Assembly: GCA_963779685.1 (NCBI GenBank)
Contig: CAVZZG010000003.1
Coordinates: 310,001-374,000, forward strand
DNA from: CAVZZG01 sp963779685
GTDB taxonomy: Bacteria; Actinomycetota; Thermoleophilia; Gaiellales; F1-60-MAGs149
DNA: 64,000 nt
Reading direction: 5' to 3'
In this document: positions 8,851 to 17,971 of the stretch, in pieces
Layout: the number at the start of each line of letters is the position of its first letter
Position numbering within the stretch: the stretch's first letter is position 1
The notes under the pieces: generated by a model
Told to the model about the DNA's origin: nothing
Database searches by the model: none
What the model saw: the letters and a program-made list of their open reading frames with translations, nothing else
Program-made: the position numbers and the translations under genes

Positions 8851-9159
8851 GTGAACGCCGGGCTCCTGATCCGCGAGGCGAGACTACGCGCCGGCCTTTC
8901 CCAGGCCGACCTCGCCGACCGCGCCGGCCGCGACCAATCGCACGTCGCACGCTGGGAACGCGGCGACGTCGAGCCCGGTTCGCGAACCTCCAGGAGAGTC
9001 CTCCGCGCCTGCGGCTACCAGCTCTCGACGAAACTCGAGAAGTACGAACCGGTCGACGACGAGCTCCGGCGCAAGATCGCCGCCGCGGCCCCGAGCGAGC
9101 GACTCCAGCAGATGCTGGATCGTCGCGCCGACGAGCTGAGGTACCGCGGTGGCCGCTGA
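8851..9159 (+). CDS. XRE-family helix-turn-helix regulator
   Basis: A 102-residue protein with a Cro/C1-type HTH at residues 4-58: LIREARLRAGLSQADLADRAG, DQSHVARWERG and the tail RVLRACGYQL. The C-terminal half is helical and charged. It starts at GTG 8851, 6 nt after TAGACT. It overlaps the nucleotidyltransferase gene by 11 nt, so the pair is co-translated, as in HTH/NTase modules of toxin-antitoxin type. It probably binds the nearby palindrome. Confidence 0.85.
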   Translation: MNAGLLIREARLRAGLSQADLADRAGRDQSHVARWERGDVEPGSRTSRRVLRACGYQLSTKLEKYEPVDDELRRKIAAAAPSERLQQMLDRRADELRYRGGR

Positions 9160-9640
9160 GCCATTCGACCCCTACGCGATCCTCGGTGCGCTCGAGCGTA
9201 ATCACGTCGCGTACGTGCTCGTCGGCGGCCTGGCCCGGGTCATGCAGGGCAGCAGCGAGATCACGCACGACGTCGACATCTGTCCGCAGTCGAAGCCCGA
9301 GAACCTCCGACGCCTGGAGCGAGCTGTAGCGGAGCTCAGCGGCGAAGAGCGGCCGTCGAACGACCCCGCCGTACGCGAGTACCACACCCCCGCCGGCGAC
9401 CTGAGCGTGATCGAACAGCCGACCGGCATCGACGGAGGCTACGACGGACTCCGCCGCCAGGCCGACCGCGAGGCGATCGGCCACGGCCTACGCGTGCAGG
9501 TCGCGGGAGTCCCCGACCTCATCCGCAACCTCGAGCATCTCGGCCGGGAGCTCGACACGTCGCTCGCCGATCAGCTCCGCACCATGGTCGAGCTCGAACG
9601 CTCACTCGGGCGTAGTCGCGGACTCGGAATCGACATGTAG
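9149..9640 (+). CDS. Nucleotidyltransferase-fold protein (MNT/AbiEii-like)
   Basis: A 163-residue protein with the nucleotidyltransferase signature VLVGGLARVMQGS followed by ITHDVDICPQ (residues 22-45), giving the GG and D-x-D metal-binding elements. The rest resembles small stand-alone NTases rather than tRNA- or protein-modifying enzymes. It is translationally coupled to the upstream HTH gene. It may modify a partner RNA or protein as half of an addiction or defence module, but no separate HEPN- or AbiEi-type partner is present, so function is open. Confidence 0.75.
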   Translation: MAAEPFDPYAILGALERNHVAYVLVGGLARVMQGSSEITHDVDICPQSKPENLRRLERAVAELSGEERPSNDPAVREYHTPAGDLSVIEQPTGIDGGYDGLRRQADREAIGHGLRVQVAGVPDLIRNLEHLGRELDTSLADQLRTMVELERSLGRSRGLGIDM

Positions 9641-10212
9641 GGTCAGGAGATCGGATTCCGAACGGCTGCGTTCGGGACACCCGCAGGAACGCTGCACTGA
9701 GGAGCGCCTCCCGAGAAGATGGACGACGTGGTTAATGACAAGCGTCGCGCGAGTTCTTGCCATCAGCCCGACTTGATGCGGAAGATGAGCGCCAGAGATT
9801 CCGGACGTCGGCAGCCATTGATCGGGGCGGCCTGGAGTCGTGGATGGACCCGTCGCGGGGGCCGTGCTTCGGCTGCCCAGTCCGCTCTGCGCGTCTTCGT
9901 CATCGTCTCCGCCGTGCGCTGACTGTGGCGTGTGCCAGAAATGCATATGTCAAGCCTCGCCGAAGGTCAGGCCGCTGCGGCCCGGGTTCGCATAGCGGCA
10001 GCGACCGCCGCTCGCGCGCGGGCCACGACCGGCGGCGGCCTTGAAATCTGACCGGTCCCTGCCTCTCCGGCGGAGCCGTGTGGACACCAGTGGCCGGACG
10101 GAACAACGTCGCACTGTAGAGTCCACTGTCGACAGATGACAAAACAGTAACGTCACGGCTGTTTACGCACCGCTTCACGATTCGTAGGATCGCCGAGACG
10201 AGGGAGGCATCC
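9641..10212. other. 572-bp gap inside the element; promoter region of the large secreted protein
   Basis: No convincing gene was found on either strand. The region holds CTGTCGACAG (10128-10137), a perfect 10-bp palindrome, and the short inverted repeat AACAG/CTGTT just after it. TAGGAT near 10185 could be a -10, and AGGGAGG at 10201-10207 is the ribosome binding site of the next gene. Confidence 0.4.
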
Positions 10213-12984
10213 GTGCGGCGAATGGTGTGGGGGTTCGGGCGGCTGCTGACACTTGGGGTCGCGGCATGCGCGTGCGCGGTCGCGGTCGCGGCGGCGGACA
10301 CCCCGCCGCTGAGCGAACAGGACTCGGTGCTGACGGCGCCGAGCGCGGCGGACGCGGCGGCGCTGGCCGCGCAGTCGGGCCAGCCAGTCGAGGTGACCGA
10401 TGCCCTGACGAAAACCACCGCCACATTTGTGAATCCAGACGGCTCGTACACGATGGACTTGGCGTTGGGGCCGGTGCGGGAGCCGGATTCGTCCAGCGCG
10501 ACCGGCTGGTCCAACATCGATACTACTTTGGTGAGTGGCGCTTCGGGGTTGAGCCCGGCGGTGGCGGACGTGCCGCAGACCTTTTCTGACGGGGGCGCGG
10601 ACGGATTCCTGGCGAAGCTCGGGTTGGGTGCCGACCAGTTCACGCTGGGCTGGCTGCATGCGTTGCCGGTGCCGGTGGTGGACGGCGCGCGGGCCACCTA
10701 TCGCGATGTGTATCCCGGGATCGACCTGGTGCTGGAGGCTCGCCCGCAGGGATTCGAGCAGTTGTGGGTGCTTCGTAGCCGGCCGACTGGCCCGTTGGTG
10801 TTGAACGTGCCGTTGGGCCTGAAGGGGCTGCATGCCGATGTCGGTGCCGACGGCACGCTGGTGCTGACCGATGTCGCGAGCGGCCAGGTCAAGGCCCGCT
10901 CCGACGATGCCCGCATGTGGGGCGCAGAGCGCGACCCGAACTCCGACGAGCCGACCCACTCGGCACTGGTAGCTATGGACGTGGTGCCCTCCGGAGCAGG
11001 GGTGGCGCTCGAGCTGCGTCCCGACGCGGCGTTCCTGGACGATCCGTCGCTGACCTATCCGGTCACGATCGACCCGTCTCAGGGCCTTGCCAAGTCCGTC
11101 GACACCTACGTCCAGAGCGACCAGGCGACCACCGATTCGCATAACGAGACGATCCTCAAGGCCGGCACCTACAACGGTGGTGGCGGGGTGGCGCGAACAC
11201 TGATGCGGTGGGACACCTCGCCGCTGAACGGCGCCGTAGTCTCCTATGCCCGGCTTTCCCTGTACGAGTACTGGTCGTGGTCGTGCACGCCCTCGACGCT
11301 CGAGCTCTACCGCGCCGCCACCCACTTCTCCTCCATTACCCGCTGGATCGACGGCGAGTACGGCCTGGGCGCGATCTACGCATCGACCAGCGACGCCAAG
11401 GGCTGGTCGTCAGCCGGCGAAGGCGGCTCCTCTGCCTGCCCCGCAAACCGCATCTACCTCGACACCGGCGGCTACTCCGGTCACACCCTGACCGACCTCG
11501 TGCAGTACTGGGCCAGCCATCCTTCCGGGAACGACGGGGTAGTTATCAAGGCTGCCAGCGAGACCAGCAACACTGGCTGGAAGAAGTTCTACTCCTACGA
11601 CAACGCCTCCGGCAACCCGATCCTCAGCGTCAACTACAACCATGCTCCGACAGCGCCGACCGCTCTCAGTATCCAGAACGGCCAGGTCCTCGACGATGGA
11701 TCGACGCCGCTCTCAGCGACCTTCAACGACGCCGACACCGGTCAGACCGGAAAGACCGTCTGGACGGTCAGAAACGCGGCGAACCAGGTGGTCGACGACC
11801 AGGGAATGCCGACCACGCTCGGCTACTCGGGTTCCGGAGCCTACGTCGCGGCGGGCGCTTCGAGCAGTTGGGCGCCTGAGCTGCCCGACGGCGTCTACAC
11901 CGTCACCGTCTACAACCACGACGACGCGTCAACCGACTCAGCTTCCGTCGGTCCGGTCACGATCCGGATAAACTCCGACTTCGCCGACTCGGCGCCCGCC
12001 AACGGATCGATCATCTCCGGCCTCACCCCGACGCTGTCAGTGACCCGCAGCGCGGGTGCGCCACCCAGCGCGCAGACCGACTTCTGGGTCTACCGCTATA
12101 GCGACAAGGTCCAGGTCGCCACCGGCACGGTCACTGCATCCGCGCCCGCAGCGGCGACCACCTGGCAGGTCCCGGTCGGCGCGCTCCAGCCCGGCCAGCT
12201 CTACTACTGGCAAGCCGGTGAGACCGACCCAACAGCATCAGCCGGCTTCCAGATCTCGGCTGCGAGCGCCTTCTTCACCGCCACTACCACACCCGACGTC
12301 CTGATCACGGCACCGTACGCCGGCGCCCAAGCGGTCGGCGACGTCGTCCGCGTCGCGGGGTCGCCGACCGGGTTCGCGACGGTCACCTCGGTTGACCTGA
12401 TCGCTGACGGCGTGCTCACGGCGACGACGACCGACACGCCGTACGAGTTTACTTGGCCGTCGCCGCACAACGGAGGCGCGCACACCCTCGCGCTAACCGT
12501 GCACGGCACGAACTCTGCAGGCGCGACCGCCACCGCGACCCAGACCGTGACCATCACCACCCCGACGGTGACCGTGACCGCCTACCCGACCGGTACTCTG
12601 CGCTCGTTTGCCGATGCCGTCGCCACGCGCGTCGCCGGAGATCCCGGTCAGATCGTCGAGTACTTCGCTATCGACGATGGCGGCAACGCCGTACCGGACG
12701 GAGTCGACTTCGCCGACGACGGATCCGACAGCCAGTACCTGCCCGGATCCAACAAGGCGTACAACGGTCTTGCGGCGCTGACCGGATCTTCATACAACAC
12801 GACGCCGCCGCCGACGGTGGACTGGGCGGACACAACAACCTGGATTCAACAGCAACTGGTCAGCCACTGGGTATGGCCGGCGCCCCACGTGCGGCAGAAG
12901 CGCCAGGATCTAGTATCGACGTACATTCACCTGAGCGTCCAGCGGCAGCAGGTCCACGGTCGTTCAGTCGTGCTGGATGGATGA
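10213..12984 (+). CDS. Large secreted DNRLRE-domain protein, probably a truncated RHS/wall-associated-type exoprotein
   Basis: A 923-residue exported protein. A signal peptide (residues 1-29, cleaved near AVAAA-DTPP) is followed by a domain seen at the N-terminus of secreted RHS/YD-repeat and wall-associated proteins (DVYPGIDLVLEAR, about 165-180). A DNRLRE-type beta domain starts at VDTYVQSDQAT and contains TLMRWDTSPL. Several Ig/FnIII-like modules (about 475-810) follow. GTG 10213 has AGGGAGG 5 nt upstream. The last 50 residues look out of frame, and recognisable sequence continues in other frames, so the true C-terminus is probably lost. It may be the surface stalk of a polymorphic toxin; no toxin domain is visible. 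Confidence 0.7.
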   Translation: MRRMVWGFGRLLTLGVAACACAVAVAAADTPPLSEQDSVLTAPSAADAAALAAQSGQPVEVTDALTKTTATFVNPDGSYTMDLALGPVREPDSSSATGWSNIDTTLVSGASGLSPAVADVPQTFSDGGADGFLAKLGLGADQFTLGWLHALPVPVVDGARATYRDVYPGIDLVLEARPQGFEQLWVLRSRPTGPLVLNVPLGLKGLHADVGADGTLVLTDVASGQVKARSDDARMWGAERDPNSDEPTHSALVAMDVVPSGAGVALELRPDAAFLDDPSLTYPVTIDPSQGLAKSVDTYVQSDQATTDSHNETILKAGTYNGGGGVARTLMRWDTSPLNGAVVSYARLSLYEYWSWSCTPSTLELYRAATHFSSITRWIDGEYGLGAIYASTSDAKGWSSAGEGGSSACPANRIYLDTGGYSGHTLTDLVQYWASHPSGNDGVVIKAASETSNTGWKKFYSYDNASGNPILSVNYNHAPTAPTALSIQNGQVLDDGSTPLSATFNDADTGQTGKTVWTVRNAANQVVDDQGMPTTLGYSGSGAYVAAGASSSWAPELPDGVYTVTVYNHDDASTDSASVGPVTIRINSDFADSAPANGSIISGLTPTLSVTRSAGAPPSAQTDFWVYRYSDKVQVATGTVTASAPAAATTWQVPVGALQPGQLYYWQAGETDPTASAGFQISAASAFFTATTTPDVLITAPYAGAQAVGDVVRVAGSPTGFATVTSVDLIADGVLTATTTDTPYEFTWPSPHNGGAHTLALTVHGTNSAGATATATQTVTITTPTVTVTAYPTGTLRSFADAVATRVAGDPGQIVEYFAIDDGGNAVPDGVDFADDGSDSQYLPGSNKAYNGLAALTGSSYNTTPPPTVDWADTTTWIQQQLVSHWVWPAPHVRQKRQDLVSTYIHLSVQRQQVHGRSVVLDG

Positions 12985-13461
12985 CGCCGGAGCCTACGGA
13001 GTCTGCAGCGAAATCAAGGTTGGTGCGAGCCTCCAAACAGCCGGAATGTCATCTCATGCTCAGGCTGACGCAACAATGGACGCATGTGCGGGTGATCCAC
13101 CCGACAACCGGGCAGGGAGCGGCCTCGAAACTCGACTACAGCCGTCCCGACTGAGCAGACCCTATCCGACGACTGCCACTCGGTCGACATCAACTTCGTA
13201 CTCCAGGCGACGTTCCGCGAAGCGGTAACGGCCGGCGTGTCACTACCCTGGGCGTACACCTGGTGCGACAGCCACTTCGTCAATTCCAACCCGCTCAACC
13301 CAAGCGACTTCAACTTCGGCTGGAAGGGCTCCAAGTCGGGGAATCGGACTCTGAAGTACGCGGACGGCTCGGACATTCTGCGGTTCGGCGCGACGCAGGC
13401 CGAGCGAAGCAAGACTCACGTCGGCGTGAACGTCCACACGAGGATGAAATGGAAGGATTGA
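12985..13461 (+). pseudogene. Decayed coding remnant following the large secreted protein
   Basis: No single frame is open. Frame 2 reads sensibly from about 12932 to 13085 (CWMDDAGAYGVCSEIKVGAS), after stops at 12911 and 12929. Frame 1 reads sensibly from about 13150 to the stop at 13461 (SVDINFVLQATFREAV, LPWAYTWCDSHFV, FNFGWKGSKSG). A short ORF with a GTG at 13237 (74 residues) covers the last part. Protein-like segments in alternating frames suggest the original C-terminal region of the upstream exoprotein, or a separate secreted protein, broken by indels. Confidence 0.45.
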
Positions 13462-13462
13462 G

Positions 13463-14704
13463 ATGGCGGGAGTGAGCCACGATTCCGGTGGGTTATCCAC
13501 GGGCACGGCGTCGATGGGCCTCGGCCCTGGTGGTTGCTCCGTGCTGATCGCGGTGGCGCCGGCGCCGCCACCACCGGTGGTGCGTGTGACGGCGGTGGCG
13601 TATGCCGGGGCAGGTGCGGGTGTGATCGCGGTGACCGCGGATGGCCGCGTGGTGCGGGTGTCGGCGTCGGGGCAGCGGGCGCGGGTTCTGGCGAACGCGT
13701 TGCCGGCTGGGTTCCGGCCGGAGGCGGTGGGTGCGGTGCGTGACGCTGGCTCGCGGCTGCAGTGGCTCGTCGCCGGCTCCGCTGCGAAGGGCGCCGCGGC
13801 CTACCGCTCGGCTGATCTGCGGACCTGGGTAGAGGCCGATGCGGGGCTCTACGGCGGGGCTGGAGGCAGCAGGTTCGGGTTGCGGGTGGTCGCGCTGCAC
13901 TCGGCCTGTTCGGCGCTGATCGAGGGGAATGGTTCCGCCGACCTGTTCAGCTCGCAACGGGTCTGGGTCACGCACGACTGTGGTGATAGCTGGACGCTGG
14001 TGCCAGGCACCGATCAGCAGGCGCGTCCAGAGCGGTTCGCCGTCGACGCCGCTTCGGACACCATCCTGATGTCGGGGCTGGCGCTCGGGACGAACGGGCC
14101 ACCCCTGGACGTCGGCCAGGTCGCACGGCGCACCACCGACTACGGCGCTCACTGGCGCGTGGCGGTCGGGCATGTACCGACCCAGATCCATACCAGCTTC
14201 GGGCCCCTGCGCTACGAATTCGCGCCGACGGCGTGGATCGAGGCGGATCCCGGCCGCCCCGGGATGTTCCTGCTGCGTCTCAGCGGGTGCTGCCAGAACG
14301 GGCTCGGCCCGCACGAACCGTCGTTCTGGCGGACCGCGGACGCCGGCCGTAGCTGGCATCCGCTCGGGCGCCACGACATCACCCACGGCGCCCAGGAAGT
14401 CCGGATGTCGGCAATCACGGCCGGGTCGAAGACCACCTTCCTGGCATGGTGGCAATACGGATCCGACAACGTCAACGAGCAGCACATCGCGCGCAGCGAC
14501 GATCACGGCCGCACCTGGTCGTGGATGCGGCGGGGCCTATCGTTGCTCTCGAACGAGAACGAGATCGACGACGTCAACCTGGTCGCGATGCCCAACGACC
14601 GGGCGCTGTTCGCCTCCGCCAACGTCGACGACAGGACACTGCAGTGGTGGGACCGCCGTCATCGGCGCTGGCGGCCCACCCTCCTGCTCCCGGCAGGCCC
14701 GTGA
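13463..14704 (+). CDS. BNR/Asp-box beta-propeller protein, sialidase-like fold
   Basis: A 413-residue protein with repeated Asp-box motifs of the S-x-D-x-G-x-T-W type: VTHDCGDSW, RTADAGRSW and RSDDHGRTW, spaced as in BNR propellers. The N-terminus has an uncleaved-looking hydrophobic stretch and a proline run (APAPPPPVV). It starts 1 bp after the stop of the decayed remnant. No sialidase catalytic Arg triad or Glu/Tyr pair can be assigned, so enzyme activity is not claimed; surface binding is more likely. Confidence 0.65.
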   Translation: MAGVSHDSGGLSTGTASMGLGPGGCSVLIAVAPAPPPPVVRVTAVAYAGAGAGVIAVTADGRVVRVSASGQRARVLANALPAGFRPEAVGAVRDAGSRLQWLVAGSAAKGAAAYRSADLRTWVEADAGLYGGAGGSRFGLRVVALHSACSALIEGNGSADLFSSQRVWVTHDCGDSWTLVPGTDQQARPERFAVDAASDTILMSGLALGTNGPPLDVGQVARRTTDYGAHWRVAVGHVPTQIHTSFGPLRYEFAPTAWIEADPGRPGMFLLRLSGCCQNGLGPHEPSFWRTADAGRSWHPLGRHDITHGAQEVRMSAITAGSKTTFLAWWQYGSDNVNEQHIARSDDHGRTWSWMRRGLSLLSNENEIDDVNLVAMPNDRALFASANVDDRTLQWWDRRHRRWRPTLLLPAGP

Positions 14705-14790
14705 CGCGCGCGCCGGCTCCTCGGCGTCAGCTGACGAGCCCTGATCGCCTCCGCCAGTGCTCCTTGCGTGCGAGCGCTCGCTGCGGGAGG

Positions 14791-15012
14791 ATGGTGGCCT
14801 TGAGGTACTGGGTGAGGCTCGCAATGGTGGTGCTGGGCTGCGCGCTTGCGCTCGGCACGCTGGCGTGGTGGCAGCGGGGGGAGCTCGTGCACTGCGTTAG
14901 CTTCGAGTCGGCGCGTGAGTGCGGGCCCCAGCGCGACGCCCAACGTTCCGGTTGTCGTACCTCCCGAGCTCACGTTCCCGGTCCACCTGCACCAGCAGTG
15001 GAAGTACCGTGA
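14791..15012 (+). CDS. Putative small membrane protein (73 residues)
   Basis: An ORF with one hydrophobic helix (RLAMVVLGCALALGTLAWW) then a Cys-containing polar tail. GGGAGG directly abuts ATG 14791, so an in-frame GTG at 14794 or TTG at 14800 may be the real start. Its stop overlaps the start of the next tiny ORF (GTGA). No homologue is recognised; the call rests on the ribosome binding site, the helix and the coupling. Confidence 0.35.
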   Translation: MVALRYWVRLAMVVLGCALALGTLAWWQRGELVHCVSFESARECGPQRDAQRSGCRTSRAHVPGPPAPAVEVP

Positions 15013-15209
15013 CTCGCTGGCCCACCTGCGTCCGAAGCTGGGACGAGATCGAGCGTCGTCAGAAGGCGGAGCTGGCCGGATTGGTCGCGCTCAGTGTGAT
15101 CTTAGTCGGACTGGTCGCGACCAGTGCCGCGAGGCCGCGGCCAGAAGCCGGATGGACCAAGCGGCGCGGCCGGAGTCGACCTGGCTCCCGAGTGATTCCC
15201 GGGTCGTGA
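15009..15209 (+). CDS. Putative small membrane protein (66 residues)
   Basis: GTG 15009 overlaps the preceding stop by 3 nt. The product has a polar start (WDEIERRQKAEL), one clear hydrophobic helix (AGLVALSVILVGLVATSAA) and a basic tail, consistent with a tail-inserted membrane peptide. It is probably translationally coupled to the ORF before it. Function is unknown. Confidence 0.35.
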   Translation: MTRWPTCVRSWDEIERRQKAELAGLVALSVILVGLVATSAARPRPEAGWTKRRGRSRPGSRVIPGS

Positions 15210-15357
15210 CGTAGGTTCGCGACCTGACTCAAGTGCTCGGCTGGCGGTCGAGAACACCGATGCCCACCTTGGGAACGGCGCAGACGGTGATTTCTGAGTA
15301 GCCGTTGGTCGTGGACTCGCACCCGACGAGGCTGGGGCAGTTGAGGCGCGGGTGAGC

Positions 15358-16599
15358 CTACAGTTCGAGGCCGACCGACTGTTCGCGCTGTAATCGATCG
15401 AGCGTGGCGACGGCCGGAACGGCCCCGGGCCCCGGCCGCTCGGGTAGCCGCTCGAGGGCGATGAAGTCGACCGCGTCTCTGCCCATCCCTTCGAGGACTC
15501 GCGCGATGACGTCTGGGCGCTGGCCTGTGGGCGAGGGGTCGTCGACGACGATGTGCTGGGTGGCGCCGCGGGCGCGGCTGCTGGCGGTGTAGGTCCAGCG
15601 GGTGTCGTGGTCGTCGGGGCGGGCGACGATGCAGGCCGTCTCGACGGTGGCGCCTTGGAGGCTGTGGGCGGTGAGGGCGTAGGCGTGTTCGACGTGCCCG
15701 GCCTTGGTGTAGGAGCGGGGTAGGGGGACGCGCCGGCCGTCGTCGGTGGTGATGATCAGCAGGCCGGTGGCTTGGTGCGCGGCGGCGACGGTGCCGCGGG
15801 TGCCGTTGTCGATGTCGAGGTGGCGGTCGTTGCGTCGGCAGATGACGCGGTCGCCACGCTGGAAGGTCGCGCCGCCGAGGTCGGCGGTCGGGCCTTCGAG
15901 TTCGCCGCGGAGGCGCCGCAGCTGCTGGATCTGCTCGTTGAGGCGGGTGCGGAGTTGGTTGTCGCGGCAGATCACCGCCACGCGGTGCGGGCCGTGCTGG
16001 TCGGCGGCTTGGAGCCACCAGGTGGCGGCCTCGCTCGTAGCGGTCGCTTCGTCGGGCGCGAGGACCATGCGTCGGTGCTTGAGGAGGTGGGTGAGGTACT
16101 GGTCGGGTTCGCCGGCGCGGAGCGCGGCGAGGGCGGTGATCTCGGCGGGGTCGCGTTGGCGGCGGACTTCGGTCAGGTGTTCTGCGCCGTGTCTGCGGGT
16201 GATGGCGGCGAAGGTGCCGGAGGCGGGGACGCCGGGGAGTTGGTGGGAGTCGCCGACCTGGATGATCTTGGCGCGGCCGGTGCGGGCCCAGGTGGCGAGT
16301 TCGGTCATCTGGCGGGTGCCGGCCATGCCGTTCTCGTCGGCGATGATCACCAGCCGCCGTGGCGCCGGCGCGGGCTGGGCGCGGAGGCGGGTGAGGATCG
16401 CGTCGATCGTGTCGGACGGCACGCCAGCGTCCTGGAGCTCGCGGGCGGCGCGCGCGGTGGGGGTGGCGCCGATCACCTCGTAGCCTCCGGCGCGGTAGGC
16501 GTTGGCGATGGCGCCGCAGACGGTGGTCTTGCCGCTACCGGCCAGCGCTTCCAGGTTCTCGATCGCGTGCCCGCTGGTCGTCAGCGCGCGGACGGCGCT
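15358..16599 (-). CDS. MobF relaxase-helicase, C-terminal (TraA/RecD-like helicase) part, separated by a frameshift
   Basis: This frame encodes the ATPase half of a conjugative relaxase-helicase. It starts, without an ATG, with ALTTSGHAIENLEALAGSGKTT (about 16593-16528, Walker A GSGKTT), then IGATPTARAAREL, the Walker B-like LVIIADENGM and UvrD-type C-terminal motifs (VICRDNQLRTRLNEQI, HAYALTAHSLQGATV). The first in-frame ATG is 16476, after Walker A, so an independently translated product would be non-functional. It is the direct continuation of the relaxase part upstream. Confidence 0.8.
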   Translation of the reverse strand, partial: SAVRALTTSGHAIENLEALAGSGKTTVCGAIANAYRAGGYEVIGATPTARAARELQDAGVPSDTIDAILTRLRAQPAPAPRRLVIIADENGMAGTRQMTELATWARTGRAKIIQVGDSHQLPGVPASGTFAAITRRHGAEHLTEVRRQRDPAEITALAALRAGEPDQYLTHLLKHRRMVLAPDEATATSEAATWWLQAADQHGPHRVAVICRDNQLRTRLNEQIQQLRRLRGELEGPTADLGGATFQRGDRVICRRNDRHLDIDNGTRGTVAAAHQATGLLIITTDDGRRVPLPRSYTKAGHVEHAYALTAHSLQGATVETACIVARPDDHDTRWTYTASSRARGATQHIVVDDPSPTGQRPDVIARVLEGMGRDAVDFIALERLPERPGPGAVPAVATLDRLQREQSVGLEL

Positions 16600-17971
16600 G
16601 TTCCTGCTCGGCGCTCAGCTCGATCGGGTTCCCGGCGATCGCACGGTCGACCGTCGCCTGCGGGAGGACGGCGGTGTGGCTTTGCCGGCCCTGGTCGACG
16701 AGGTCGAGCAGGCGCTGCTCGCAGGCCAGCAGATCCGGCGTCGTGTACACCCCGTTCGCGAGGTCGACGACGAACGGCGGCTGGGCGACGAACCAGTCGG
16801 CCAGCGCCTCCAGGTGCTCGACGCGCGTCCCGGCCGCGAGCGCACCGGCGAAGCCGCGGATCACGTCGGCGCGGCGGAACGTGTTCTGCTTCGCCGTCAA
16901 CCCCTCCGGCCCGGCCAGCTGCGTGGCGATCTCGCACAGCTCCACGCTCGTCGGCGCCGTTCGAGCGACCTCGGCGGGTTGCAGGGCGGCGCGGAGCTCG
17001 CGGGCACCCATCCCGTGCTCGGCGAGCCGCGCTTGCCACGCATCGCGTTCGGCAGCGAGGTCGGGCGCGGTGGCCGACTTCGGCTGGCGGGTGGCGAGGG
17101 TGGCGATCTGCCCGGCGTGCCAGCTCGACCCGCCATGGTCGGCCAGCGCCTGCTCGATCTGCTGGCGTCGCGTCGAGAACTCGCGGAGCACCTCCTCCGG
17201 CCACGCCTCGAGCTCCGCCAGCCCCTTCACCGGGTCACGCCAACCCCAGCCGAGGCGGCGCGTGACCTCGGCGCGGAGGTGGGCCTGGTAGGCGTAGCCG
17301 AGCGCCAGCTTCCACTCGCGCAGCAACAGGCGGCTGTCGAGCGCCCTCCACGTGCCGCCGTCGGGGCCTTGCGTGAGGTTCGCGACCGCGCAGTGGGTGT
17401 GCAGCTGCGGATCCCGCGCCCGGCTCGTCCGGTGCACGTACAGCGCCGCCACGATCCCGCTCCCCTTCGCATGAACGGCGCCGCCACGGCCGAGCCGGAC
17501 ACCGCACGCCTCCCGCTCCAGCAATCCCAGCGTCGCCGTCACCGCCGACTGATGGGCCGCTGCCAGTTCACGCCGCACGTCAGCCGGCGCGAGCGCGGCG
17601 GCGAGCGAGATCGACTTCGGCGCACTGAATACCAGGTCGAACCCGCCCACCGGCGACAGCACCTGCTCGGTCGTGATCCGCTCGCCCGTCTCGCGGTCGA
17701 GACTCGGCAGGTGCACGGTGCGGGCCCTGATCGGCCGGCGCAGCCGCTCGCCGGTCACCGGGTGGCAGCCATCGATCAACCGCTCGAGACTGCCCGCCGC
17801 GACCGTCCCGCGAAGACCGAGCGCCGCGGCGGCCGACCCGCACCACGTCCCTGGCGACTCGCCACGACCCGCGTAGTAGTCGTCCCGGCTCCACGCCACC
17901 TGCTCCTCCAGGTACGCGCCGCGATCGGGCGTCAGCGTCACGAGGCTCAGCACCGGATGGCCCCCGGACAC
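16535..17971 (-). CDS. MobF (TrwC/TraA-type) relaxase, N-terminal part, truncated by a frameshift
   Basis: A 478-residue relaxase domain. DDYYAGRGESPGTW (residues 30-43) carries candidate nicking tyrosines Tyr32/Tyr33, GFDLVFSAPKSISL (110-123) is diagnostic, and His180 with LHTH (His191, His193) forms the metal-binding three-histidine motif. It should nick the element's oriT and pilot DNA during conjugative transfer. After LSAEQEQ the frame runs into a TAG; one extra base near 16597 separates it from the helicase part. Restoring the frame gives a protein of about 870 residues, normal for this family. Confidence 0.85.
   Translation of the reverse strand: MSGGHPVLSLVTLTPDRGAYLEEQVAWSRDDYYAGRGESPGTWCGSAAAALGLRGTVAAGSLERLIDGCHPVTGERLRRPIRARTVHLPSLDRETGERITTEQVLSPVGGFDLVFSAPKSISLAAALAPADVRRELAAAHQSAVTATLGLLEREACGVRLGRGGAVHAKGSGIVAALYVHRTSRARDPQLHTHCAVANLTQGPDGGTWRALDSRLLLREWKLALGYAYQAHLRAEVTRRLGWGWRDPVKGLAELEAWPEEVLREFSTRRQQIEQALADHGGSSWHAGQIATLATRQPKSATAPDLAAERDAWQARLAEHGMGARELRAALQPAEVARTAPTSVELCEIATQLAGPEGLTAKQNTFRRADVIRGFAGALAAGTRVEHLEALADWFVAQPPFVVDLANGVYTTPDLLACEQRLLDLVDQGRQSHTAVLPQATVDRAIAGNPIELSAEQEQRRPRADDQRARDREPGSAGR

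Noticed and set aside
9602..9946. Minus-strand 114-residue ORF
   Set aside because: It overlaps the end of the nucleotidyltransferase gene and has no ribosome binding site, domain or compositional support.
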